64,000 nt of DNA from JAYKGU01 sp035285585 (GTDB taxonomy: Bacteria; Cyanobacteriota; Cyanobacteriia; CAKZMO01): NCBI GenBank assembly GCA_035285585.1, contig JAYKGU010000089.1:1-64000 (forward strand). The letters run 5' to 3'. This document shows positions 10,101-17,218 of the stretch, one piece after another. Within the stretch, counting starts at the first letter, position 1. Each line of letters begins with the position of its first letter. Made by a program: the position numbers and the translations under genes. The notes below the pieces were generated by a model. That model worked only from the letters and a program-made list of their open reading frames with translations. It did not search any database and was not told the DNA's origin.

Positions 10101-12099
10101 TTTCCTGAAATTGGGCGGTGATGACGCCGCTAGCCTGTAGCCCAGGGGCCGTCGCCTCCCGCAGGGTGAGCTGGTTGCCGCTCCAGGCAAAGGACGCCGC
10201 CAGCGGTGTATCGAGGACGGGGGCATCCGAAAGGCGAATTTGACCATCGGCCTCAATGTCAGCGAGCGTGCGGGCAGCCAGTGTTCCTGAGAGATTCACC
10301 ATCCCGTCTAAATCGCCTGTCAGGTCAGCGGCAAACTGGTTGAGAGGAACTTGCTCAAAATTGGCGATCGCCTGCCACTTCTGGTCGCTGAGATCCAGCC
10401 GCCCCTCTGCCCTCACCTGTCCGTTAGCAATTTGAACAGAGGTGGCCCGCATAAACACTGTATCTCCCGCCACCACTACATCCCCCTGGGCCGGGAAAGG
10501 GCCACCAGGCGCATTCCATTGAATTGCAGTTTGCAGCCGATTGAGCGTGCCTGTAATCCGGGCACGGGCGGTGATATCCCCTAGCGTTGGCGCATTAGGG
10601 AACGTCTCATAAAGCTGGGGTGCGTAGAGGCGCACGATGCGGTCACCAGGGATCTCGCTGGCCTGGAGGTTCAGCTCCAGACGATTCTGGGCCGGAAAAT
10701 CTACCCGGCCATTGCCCACCACCAGACCACCGACCGTGGGAACCGCCTCCAGGGCATTGATACTGAGGGCCTGCGCCGTTGCTGTCATTCGCGCGCGGAC
10801 CAGATCTAGCGTCACCTGATCAACCCGCACCCGGCCTACATTATTAATCGTCCCAGAAAGGGAAGGTTGGTCAATCGGCCCTCTGAGCTGAAAGGCCGCC
10901 TGAAACCGTCCCCTGAGAGCGACGGGTACTGCTACCTCCAGGTTTTCTAGTAATTCGTCAATGGCAACCGTTTCCGCCTGGGCCGTTATGTTATAGCCAT
11001 CTTGCAAGTGCAGACGCCCATTGGCGCGGATGGTGGTCTTCCCATACCTGACGGTGGTGTCTTCCAGGGTGGCCTGTTGGCCGTTGAAGCGAAGCTGGCT
11101 AAAGCCATCGGTCAGTTGTCCGGGAACACCAGGAACCTGGGCAACCAGACGGGCAAGTCGTGCCGTCCCTTCAAGCGACAGGGGCTGTTCTGCCGGGTCG
11201 CTACGTAACTGCACCCGAATCTGGCTATTGAGCACCCCGGCTTCCAGATCAATGGGTAGATCTGGCAAAAGGGGAAGAACCCCCGGTAACACCAGACGCT
11301 GAGCGCGCACCATCAGGTTGGCCTCGCGGTCATCCTCCAGGTTGATTTCACCCTCTACGGCAAATTCTCCCCCTGAAGCCAGCCGCCCTTCCAGATCGAG
11401 GTCGGCTTGTTGATAGTCGGCTCCCAGGCGAGTGAGGCCATCCAGTCGGCGCACCACCACCCAGGGGCGATCGCCATCTGCTTCCTCTAACCAGGTTTGC
11501 AGGAGCGCGGCCAGATCGGCTGGATTGGCCTGGGCCTGAGCCAACAGCGCCGCCTGAAATGGGCGGTTGGCCGAATCACCATCCCCGTGGGGCAGTAGCG
11601 CCACAGTGCCCTCCTCCAGGCGCACTGTCTTTACCGTTACCTCAATCAGCCCCGGCTCAATGTCTTGAATTTCGGTGGCGAGCCAGCGCCCATCGGCTTC
11701 CTGGTCAAGCAATGCCGTGGGACGTACCAGGGTCACATGTAGCCCCAACTGCTGATTCAGAATCATGCTGAGCGGATTAAAGCGCACCCGGATAGCGGCG
11801 ATCGCTGCCTGATCTGCATCCGTTGGCGTCGGTGGCACCACCGATGGGCCAAAGCGAATCCCAATAGGCGAAAACCCCTCCACCTCCCCCAGATCGACCG
11901 GACGTGCGAGGGTGGCCTCCAAATTGGTTTCCACCAGAGGCACCAGTTCTTTGTAAATAAAGTTACGAATGCCGATGCCCGCCGCAAAGCTACCCGTCAC
12001 CACCGCCATACCCAGTAGCGCACTGGCCCACTGCCAGCGTGTCGGACGGCGGTTGAAACTGGGATCTGGTTCCTTCTCTGGGTTTGGAGAATGGGTCAT
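7108..12099 (-). CDS. tamB: TamB/TIC236-like translocation and assembly module protein (DUF490)
   Basis: About 1663 residues from the ATG at 12099. A single N-terminal transmembrane helix (about residues 29-48) is followed by a very long chain of short repeating beta strands with hydrophobic/hydrophilic alternation. The C-terminal 300 or so residues resemble the TamB (DUF490) domain, ending in an outer-membrane-like aromatic-Arg-Phe terminus. In this family the protein spans the periplasm from inner membrane to an Omp85 protein, and current work favours a role in lipid transfer; the plant homologue TIC236 links to TOC75. No Omp85 gene is adjacent here. The gene is uninterrupted, which is notable for its size. 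Family call strong, client unknown. Confidence 0.9.
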   Translation of the reverse strand: MTHSPNPEKEPDPSFNRRPTRWQWASALLGMAVVTGSFAAGIGIRNFIYKELVPLVETNLEATLARPVDLGEVEGFSPIGIRFGPSVVPPTPTDADQAAIAAIRVRFNPLSMILNQQLGLHVTLVRPTALLDQEADGRWLATEIQDIEPGLIEVTVKTVRLEEGTVALLPHGDGDSANRPFQAALLAQAQANPADLAALLQTWLEEADGDRPWVVVRRLDGLTRLGADYQQADLDLEGRLASGGEFAVEGEINLEDDREANLMVRAQRLVLPGVLPLLPDLPIDLEAGVLNSQIRVQLRSDPAEQPLSLEGTARLARLVAQVPGVPGQLTDGFSQLRFNGQQATLEDTTVRYGKTTIRANGRLHLQDGYNITAQAETVAIDELLENLEVAVPVALRGRFQAAFQLRGPIDQPSLSGTINNVGRVRVDQVTLDLVRARMTATAQALSINALEAVPTVGGLVVGNGRVDFPAQNRLELNLQASEIPGDRIVRLYAPQLYETFPNAPTLGDITARARITGTLNRLQTAIQWNAPGGPFPAQGDVVVAGDTVFMRATSVQIANGQVRAEGRLDLSDQKWQAIANFEQVPLNQFAADLTGDLDGMVNLSGTLAARTLADIEADGQIRLSDAPVLDTPLAASFAWSGNQLTLREATAPGLQASGVITAQFQENGTPVLDLFDLNVQVADYKIDALPIGIAKSVQLAGRANFDGRVAGSLSIPTVTAIDGEVGLEELVINGIAFDPLYGPVQFAASQGATVDLEGRSDRIALTLDENLRPVDFTVRRGDTQATGQTEGDRLLTRLENFPVEALNIKPITALRLGALGGVLSGNLAIDLASLDWTNPANLNALSATGDLEVERPRLGYIGGQPTDRFLGQVQLANGIATLNGGVLQLGGSRYDLMGRITVEDGVAFRGRVTTQAGRVTDLLAALQIFDLSDFGRGFAPPVYGNADDLETIVVGDRTAPLYQQLQRYAEILALRDIQKAEAEEAIALPPLRDLEGTFSGTVDVAISPQEGLAAEFDLAGQDWRWGEYAQPNQLIATGTLTNNTLTLLPLRFESGETVVNYAGQLSTEDDATGQLRAENISVALLRDFFKIPIEMTGNLNATAALTGSTANLQARGEINLADGVLNGSPVQQADARFSYADARLNLIGGMTLADTDPISIRGSLPYQLPNATVAPASNEISLDLQVQNDGLALLNLINNQIAWEDGVGAVSLRVGGTLDQTPNGLDLNPQATGLAEFTDATFTAQTLPEPLTNVTGRIRFEEDLIYVDSIQGAFSDGNFSAVGVLPLADPFTPLAVAEGDRRQPLGIQLTGLAVNFKGLYDGDVDGQLVVGGTALAPELSGEVVLSNGRVSLPDPTVASALPPPPPEDPFASIIAPIELTDLQVTLGDRLLITRAPILNFVADGTLLVNGPLTGNFLNLRPDGTIRLRSGQVNLFTTRFSLDGGFDNRAIFQPASGVDPIVSLRLRTSVLEQTRRPLPAPSLFPSAEIADVSANDFAELQSVRIEATVEGPASQLFENIELSSSPARSDVEIVTLLGGGFAETPGQGSGTLEIANLAGSALLTGLRTLIGNRLSEVDFRLFPTVITSDERDRSDERSASTLGLAAELGVDITRNLSVSALQLLTAREPTQFSLRYRINDQLRLRGSTNFSDDSRLVLEYEARF

Positions 12100-12556
12100 G
12101 ACAACCTCACGGTGCGATGATGCAGCCACCACTGTTCTATTGGAGACGTAAGCAGTATCTGGAGAATCATGACGATTTGGGCACCAATTTGCTTCAGCCC
12201 TCCTTCAGAGAAGTGGGATGAGGCGAAAGCATCGAATTGGCGAGGGGAGGAGGAGAACGATCGCAAACAGGTTCCCAGAAAAATTAAAGAGTGTTCAACA
12301 GATCTCAAAAGATGCACGTTTGCGCTCACACCCATCGGACATATAACCGCTGTTCTCCCCCTAGGGTACTCAAATCCAGAGCGATTGAGATTTTTCTCTT
12401 TACGAATCATGCTAATGGGTGATTTTAGATCACCATCGCCGAGGGAAAAAGGGGGGTGTCCCACCAGGGCTGGCCAACCGTGGGGGCCGATGAATTTTAA
12501 TGAACCCACGCATGAATCCGAGAAATGCGCTTGTCGCTAATTTGGCGATCGCCAAA
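12100..12556. other. Intergenic region upstream of the tamB-like gene
   Basis: About 457 bases with no credible gene. It is the leader of the tamB-like gene and the trailer of the histidine kinase on the same strand. It holds a small hairpin at 12418-12434 (GGTGAT, 5-base loop, ATCACC) and two overlapping HIP1-like octamers at about 12544-12568. No clear promoter could be assigned. Confidence 0.6.
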
Positions 12557-14602
12557 TTAGCGATCGCCCGGCAATGAAGCATTGGCAATACCATTGGCTT
12601 TGCGAAATGGGCGAGCTGCCCCCAGAGGCGTATGTCCCAGCCCCGTCGAACCAACTGCGCCCTCACCAGACCCGCTGAGGCCAGATGGATCAGACGGGGG
12701 TGCTTCTGGGCTAACCGGGAAACCTGGCTGGGAAGTTTCAGCCGGTTGGTTTAGTGAGTGCTGACCCGCTACTTCATCGGACGCTGAACTATCTAGTGAC
12801 AATTCACAAACGGGAATATGGGGCAGCACTACCCGGAAAGTGGTACCCGAATTTTCCCGACTGACAAAGCTAATGTCTCCCTGATGGTGACTTACACACT
12901 GTTTGACAATGGCCAAGCCCAAACCGGTACCGCGAATGGCGCTCACATTGCTGGCCCGATGGAACAACTCAAACAGTTTAGGCTGATCGGCGGCGGGAAT
13001 ACCGATACCCTCGTCAACCACTTCCAGCACAATGCCCGCCTCAGTGTTAGCTAGCCGAATATAAACCGTCGTGCCGACGGGGGAATACTTGATCGCGTTC
13101 GACAAGAGGTTGCTCAGGACGGGCCGTAGCAAATTGGGGTCGATCTGCGCGTTACTGAAGTCGCCATCCGCGGTCAGCACAATGTCATGGTTGGGACCGA
13201 TGCTCTGCTGCATTTCTTCGGAAATTTGTTGGCAAAACTGGTAAAGGTCAGTGGGCAGGGGGTTGAACTCCAGCTTGCCCGCCTCGGCTTTACCCACCAC
13301 CAGCACATCTTCCAGCAGCTGGGTCATGTTGGCGATCGCCTGTCGAATGCGCTGGAAGTAAATTTGCTTTTTCTCCTCGGTGGCCAGGTGTCCATACTGC
13401 TCGAGCAGCTCGCTGGAGGTGCGAATCACCGTCAGGGGCGTGCGAAACTCGTGGGACACCATGGAAACAAAGCGGGACTTTAGCTCATTCACCTCCCGCT
13501 CGGTTTCCAGCGCATGGCGCATCTCGTCCTCAATTTTTTTGCCCTCGCGAATCTGCCGCTCGCGGGTACGAATGCTTTCTACCATAACCGCAAACGCCTG
13601 GGCCAGAATGCTCATCTCATCCCGCATGCTTTCCCGCACTCCATCGGTCACATCCTGCCAGAGATGCAGATGGGGGGAGTGGGGCGATCGCCCAGGGTCT
13701 CGGCGCACGCCACTGTGCTGCTGGGAAAGGGAAAGGGCACGGTTGTAGTCTCCTGCCGCAATGCGCTCCGCCGAGCGGGTTAACTCCGTCAGGTGGCGCG
13801 TCAGGATGCCCGAAAGCACATAAATCAGCACAAAGAGAATGCCGTAGGTAATCACAAACGACAGCAGTACCCGGTTGCGGATTTTCTCTTGGATCTGGAA
13901 GACGTAATCGGCTTCAATGTCCAGACCTAGAACAGCAACCACCTCTCCCTGATCGTTCTTCAGGGGCGCAAACGCCGACAGCCAGGTGCCCCAATCGTCG
14001 GAGTAAATTTTAGGCTCTTCGATCAGCGTTCCCGTTTCCACTACCAACCGCGCCCGTGAGCTGGCATCATCCGGTTCCAGAAAGCGAACGGCCTTAGAAG
14101 GATCATAGTTCGCCCAGAGATCAACCAGATAGACGGTTTCGGGCTGTCCGGCCACCACCGGGGACACCCCCTCGCGGCGGTTTGTGGTTGGGTTGCCGAC
14201 CTTAAAGGAATAGAGCCATGCCCGCGGTTCAATGCTCTTAACGGTTTCAAACCAATCGATCTGCCGCTGATAGCGGGGGTCGTCAGAAAAGCCTTCGGCA
14301 TTGCGTTCCCCCTCCGCGTAAAGCTCCATCAACTCATCAACGTCGAGTCCGGCCACTGCCCCTTCTAGAGTCGAGCGCAAATCAGCCCGCAGCCGGGAAA
14401 TCGTTTTATCTGTCGTGAAAGTATAAAACCAGTAAAATGCACCTGCAAAGACAATGCTGAACACCAGGCTAAAGCCGACCAGCAGCTTAACCCGCAAGCT
14501 AAGGAACTGGGAGGACTGCTCGCGTCGGATGGTAGAAGCGGTTGCCGTCTCTGCTCTCGCTCGAGGTTGACGGCGGTGATGGGGTTCTTGAGTTAAGGCC
14601 AC
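12557..14602 (-). CDS. Orphan membrane histidine kinase with extracytoplasmic sensor domain and HAMP
   Basis: 681 residues from a GTG at 14602. TM1 is about 40-62, an extracytoplasmic sensor domain about 65-245, TM2 about 246-268, and a HAMP domain follows. The kinase core has the phospho-acceptor histidine in VSHEFRTPL (H385), an N box LSNAIKYSP, G1 DEGIGIP (531-537) and G2 GTGLGLAIV (559-566). The HAMP region appears to carry an extra low-complexity segment (about 290-325, His/Ser/Pro/Arg rich) encoded around a HIP1 octamer, and an 80-residue Ser/Pro/Gly tail follows the ATPase domain. No response regulator gene is adjacent. It phosphorylates an unknown partner in response to an unknown periplasmic cue. 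Confidence 0.88.
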   Translation of the reverse strand: MALTQEPHHRRQPRARAETATASTIRREQSSQFLSLRVKLLVGFSLVFSIVFAGAFYWFYTFTTDKTISRLRADLRSTLEGAVAGLDVDELMELYAEGERNAEGFSDDPRYQRQIDWFETVKSIEPRAWLYSFKVGNPTTNRREGVSPVVAGQPETVYLVDLWANYDPSKAVRFLEPDDASSRARLVVETGTLIEEPKIYSDDWGTWLSAFAPLKNDQGEVVAVLGLDIEADYVFQIQEKIRNRVLLSFVITYGILFVLIYVLSGILTRHLTELTRSAERIAAGDYNRALSLSQQHSGVRRDPGRSPHSPHLHLWQDVTDGVRESMRDEMSILAQAFAVMVESIRTRERQIREGKKIEDEMRHALETEREVNELKSRFVSMVSHEFRTPLTVIRTSSELLEQYGHLATEEKKQIYFQRIRQAIANMTQLLEDVLVVGKAEAGKLEFNPLPTDLYQFCQQISEEMQQSIGPNHDIVLTADGDFSNAQIDPNLLRPVLSNLLSNAIKYSPVGTTVYIRLANTEAGIVLEVVDEGIGIPAADQPKLFELFHRASNVSAIRGTGLGLAIVKQCVSHHQGDISFVSRENSGTTFRVVLPHIPVCELSLDSSASDEVAGQHSLNQPAETSQPGFPVSPEAPPSDPSGLSGSGEGAVGSTGLGHTPLGAARPFRKANGIANASLPGDR

Positions 14603-14960
14603 GGTGTTTTTTTATGCAAACAGATATGCGGGCACTGACTGAAACCTGCTTATCTAAAGCCCCTACCTGAGTCTGGAATTCCCAAGACTTAGATGGGTTT
14701 TGGGACAGGTTTTTAAGGAATATGCCGACATGGGGTAGACGAATTCAGACATGGCGACGGCTGGGTTGTCCGTGGGAATGCTGAACTAACCTAATATTTC
14801 TTCAGCAAGACTACCCCATCCGGACAGGTCACCCAACAAATTTAGACCAACATCAAAACTTCAAGGAATCTGCCAACTTTGTGTAAAGATGACGCATCCA
14901 AGCCGGATTAGTCAGTTATCCAGAACCGTCTATCGAATTCGTCAATAACCCAGGTTGTCA

Positions 14961-14990
14961 ATCATCAATCGATCATCAACCAATCATCAA
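14961..14990. promoter_or_regulatory. Three direct octamers with exact 11-bp period
   Basis: ATCATCAA occurs at 14961, 14972 and 14983, each separated by three variable bases. Eight-base direct repeats with 3-base spacers are the layout bound by OmpR/PhoB-family regulators. Here the repeats are about 360 bases upstream of the histidine kinase start. Binding is inference; the octamer does not match the known cyanobacterial Pho box. Confidence 0.35.
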
Positions 14991-15195
14991 TTAATAAAGA
15001 ATTGAATACTTGATTGACGCTGGCTAAAGCCGTGAAGAGACACCCTAACATTACGCACGCTCTGCAATTCGATAATAGCGTTCGCGATCGCGCCTGAGCA
15101 AAAGAGTATTCAATCTTAGCGGTCTGGGCGGTCTGAGTGACCGAAATTGACAGCAGGCTGTGGCTTGCAGAGTTAAACACCGGGACAGTAAATAA

Positions 15196-15236
15196 AGACG
15201 AGGGGGACACCCCTCGCTGAGAGATACCCCTCGTCT
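15196..15236. repeat. Inverted repeat (10-bp stem hairpin)
   Basis: AGACGAGGGG at 15196-15205 pairs with CCCCTCGTCT at 15227-15236, with a further partial copy (CCCCTCG) in the loop. There is no T tract on either side, so it is not a typical terminator. Confidence 0.5.
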
Positions 15237-15470
15237 GCCAGAGAAGCAGCAAAAAATTTTGGGAAACGATGGGAACAAACCCATCCCTTCCGACGACATA
15301 GGGGTCATAAGTACTTGAGCAATTTTAATTACATTTTCTGGGGGGTAGGCCCCCCGGCAAGATGTAACTTTGCTTAACTACTTACATAGAGATATGCGGC
15401 TGCATCGCCTGGTTCGCATGGCCATCTCTAAAGTGCGAGCCTGAATTGAATTTGAATAGAACTTACGCAG

Positions 15471-15497
15471 TTTTGTGGGCGATGGGTGTCCACAAAA
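15471..15497. repeat. Inverted repeat beside an ACTTACGCAG motif
   Basis: TTTTGTGG (15471-15478) pairs with CCACAAAA (15490-15497). It directly follows ACTTACGCAG, which resembles the ends of repeated elements in cyanobacteria. Probably a solo or decayed element end; no transposase is nearby. Confidence 0.4.
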
Positions 15498-15574
15498 TCG
15501 CTCAAATTCCAGGACGCCGCACATAGTGCGCAAGCTTTGTTCTCCCACACCACGTCCAGCCCCCAGGAGTGGCT

Positions 15575-15805
15575 CTAGTCATGCTTCTGCAAATCCAACG
15601 GAACCGGGTCATATCCCCCTGGGTGAAACGGATGGCAGCGCAAAATTCGTCGCAGCGCCAGCCAGCCCCCGCGCCAGGAACCATAACGGGCGATCGCCTC
15701 CATAGCATATTGAGAGCAGGTGGGTTGATAGCGGCAGGTGGGTGGAAACAGAGGAGAAATGACCACCCGGTAAGCTCGAATCAAACTAATCAGAAGAGAT
15801 TTCAT
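15575..15805 (-). CDS. yidD: YidD, membrane protein insertion efficiency factor
   Basis: 76 residues with the hallmarks of YidD: an amphipathic N-terminus (SLLISLIRAYRVVISPLF), the PTCRYQPTCSQYA cysteine segment, and the C-terminal CHPFHPGGYDPVP motif. YidD sits at the cytoplasmic membrane and assists YidC/Sec-dependent insertion. It is not in the usual rpmH-rnpA-yidC cluster here. A 58-codon gene lies 46 bases upstream on the same strand and may be cotranscribed. Confidence 0.95.
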   Translation of the reverse strand: MKSLLISLIRAYRVVISPLFPPTCRYQPTCSQYAMEAIARYGSWRGGWLALRRILRCHPFHPGGYDPVPLDLQKHD

Positions 15806-15851
15806 GCTTCCATCCTAGCGGACGGGGGAGATCCAAGAGTGCGGAGAACCG

Positions 15852-16028
15852 TTAAACATGCCCCTCGGTCTGGGCATTGAGCTGAAGAAACTCGTTGTAG
15901 AGCACCTGAGCCTCGGTTTCGTCGTCCACCGGATACTGGACTTTGACACCGCCCCCCAGGGGAATGACGAGGCAAAGTCGGATACGGCGTACGGTTGTTC
16001 TTATGGGTTTCCTTTGAATGAGCGGCAT
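15852..16028 (-). CDS. Small hypothetical protein upstream of yidD
   Basis: A 58-residue frame running from the ATG at 16028 to a TAA at 15852-15854. The N-terminal 18 residues are strongly basic (many Arg and Lys), then comes a hydrophobic stretch (LCLVIPLGGGVKVQYPV) and an acidic C-terminus (DDETEAQVLYNEFLQLN). Codon use in this frame is even, and the length and position directly before yidD (46-base gap, same strand) suggest a real short gene. The VIPLGGGVKVQYPVDDE phrase reads like a structured beta-hairpin protein. No function can be assigned. Confidence 0.55.
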   Translation of the reverse strand: MPLIQRKPIRTTVRRIRLCLVIPLGGGVKVQYPVDDETEAQVLYNEFLQLNAQTEGHV

Positions 16029-16236
16029 ATATTATTCAGAGATTATAGTGGGCTTCATCAAGAACTTACGAATTTTCTCTGACAAATCCGGATCGAGTTC
16101 AAAAATCTTTTCAGTCAATTGGCGTAGAGAACTCCGCCAACTGCTGGGATTTCTTAGGGAAACCACTGATCGCAGCTTAACTTCTTCACCGTAGAATTAT
16201 GGAGTTGGATTAAATCGCTGTGAATCGGAAGGTATT

Positions 16237-16743
16237 ATGGTTGCACTCCGCAATATTCTCCTGGGAACGGGCATCGCCGCTGTGGGTGCCGTTGGCACAA
16301 AGCTCGCTGTAGACTACTTTCGCAATCGGGACAAGGAAGACCCGGTTCCCGAAAGCGCTGGCGATCAGGAACCCGCCTCTGACGAAGAAATCGCCTATGT
16401 CACAGTCGAGCCAAATTCTGTTCAGGAGTTTCTTGACAAGAGTTTTGGGGATCCGGGACGTTACGTGCCCACCCGTGCTCCCAAGGTGTTTGAGTATCTG
16501 GGTAAGCAATACATGGTGATCTGGGCGCGGGACAACACCAAGAACAAAAACCAGATGCTCGCCTTCGTCTACGAAGACAACCAGCGGAAGATGGTGGCCA
16601 GCGTCGGCTACACCGCTCAGGCATCGGACTACAACGTCAACTTAGAAAATACCCCGCTAGCGGTTGAGATTGGCAGCCAGCGGATTCAGTCCGGCAAGGG
16701 TGAAGCAGCAGGAACGGACGAAGTAGACATCGTGCCCGCCTAG
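16237..16743 (+). CDS. Hypothetical protein with N-terminal membrane segment
   Basis: 168 residues from the ATG at 16237, with a GGAAGG motif a few bases upstream as a possible ribosome site. The first 25 residues are hydrophobic and small (ILLGTGIAAVGAVGTKLAV), an anchor or uncleaved signal. After an acidic linker comes a compact domain of about 100 residues (YVPTRAPKVFEYLGKQYM, then a Lys/Asn-rich turn). I do not recognise the family. Its stop codon overlaps that of the convergent VOC gene: both read through the same CTAG at 16740-16743. Confidence 0.65.
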   Translation: MVALRNILLGTGIAAVGAVGTKLAVDYFRNRDKEDPVPESAGDQEPASDEEIAYVTVEPNSVQEFLDKSFGDPGRYVPTRAPKVFEYLGKQYMVIWARDNTKNKNQMLAFVYEDNQRKMVASVGYTAQASDYNVNLENTPLAVEIGSQRIQSGKGEAAGTDEVDIVPA

Positions 16744-17168
16744 GTTTCCCCAACCTGTGCCAGGTCGGCGGCTCCAAAAATAGCCTCTGGATGGCGGTAG
16801 TACTTAAACTCCATGAGGTTGTGAAACGGATCCTGCAGAAAAAAAGTGCGGTGCTCCAGTAGAGAACCGGCAAACCGGCATTTGGGCGAAATGTGGAAAG
16901 GAATCCCCCGCTGAGTCAGATGATCGAGGAAGGCATCGTAGTCAGCCTCCGATTCGAACACCAGACCAAAGTGGCGGGGGTAAATGCCAACCTGGGGGGC
17001 GATCGCCTCTTCGGTTAAATGAGCCACGAGCTGGTGCCCATAGAGGTTGAGGATCAGAGACCTATCGTTAGCGCGCCCGACCCCACAGCCCAGTCCATCG
17101 GCATAGAAAGCCCTGGCCTGGGCGATATCGGTGACGGGAAAGGCGAGGTGAAACAGGGTCGTTGCCAT
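16740..17168 (-). CDS. VOC-family (glyoxalase/dioxygenase fold) protein
   Basis: About 142 residues from the ATG at 17168. The paired beta-alpha-beta-beta-beta pattern of the vicinal oxygen chelate fold is visible: LFHLAFPVTDIAQARAFY at the start, HFGLVFESEADYDAFLDHL in the middle, FFLQDPFHNLMEFKYY at the end. Candidate metal ligands are the early His, the mid His and the final Glu (NLMEFK). Family members range from glyoxalase I to resistance proteins; this one resembles small stand-alone members of unknown substrate. It lies 50 bases downstream of hmpE on the same strand, and its stop overlaps the convergent upstream gene by four bases. Confidence 0.82.
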   Translation of the reverse strand: MATTLFHLAFPVTDIAQARAFYADGLGCGVGRANDRSLILNLYGHQLVAHLTEEAIAPQVGIYPRHFGLVFESEADYDAFLDHLTQRGIPFHISPKCRFAGSLLEHRTFFLQDPFHNLMEFKYYRHPEAIFGAADLAQVGET

Positions 17169-17218
17169 ACACAAAAAGGGGAAATGGTGGGCGATCGCCA
17201 TTATCTACGAAAGTCGCC

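Larger units (their letters stand above)
14603..15574. other. Long non-coding stretch with hairpins and octamer repeats
   Basis: Nearly 1 kb without a credible gene. Contents: three copies of an octamer at 14961-14990 in 11-bp register; a 10-bp-stem hairpin at 15196-15236; a G6/C6 hairpin at 15340-15355; an 8-bp-stem hairpin at 15471-15497 just after an ACTTACGCAG motif, a sequence type often seen at the ends of small mobile repeats in cyanobacteria. The stretch looks like decayed repeat elements plus the leader of the kinase gene. No tRNA or rRNA was seen. Confidence 0.55.
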
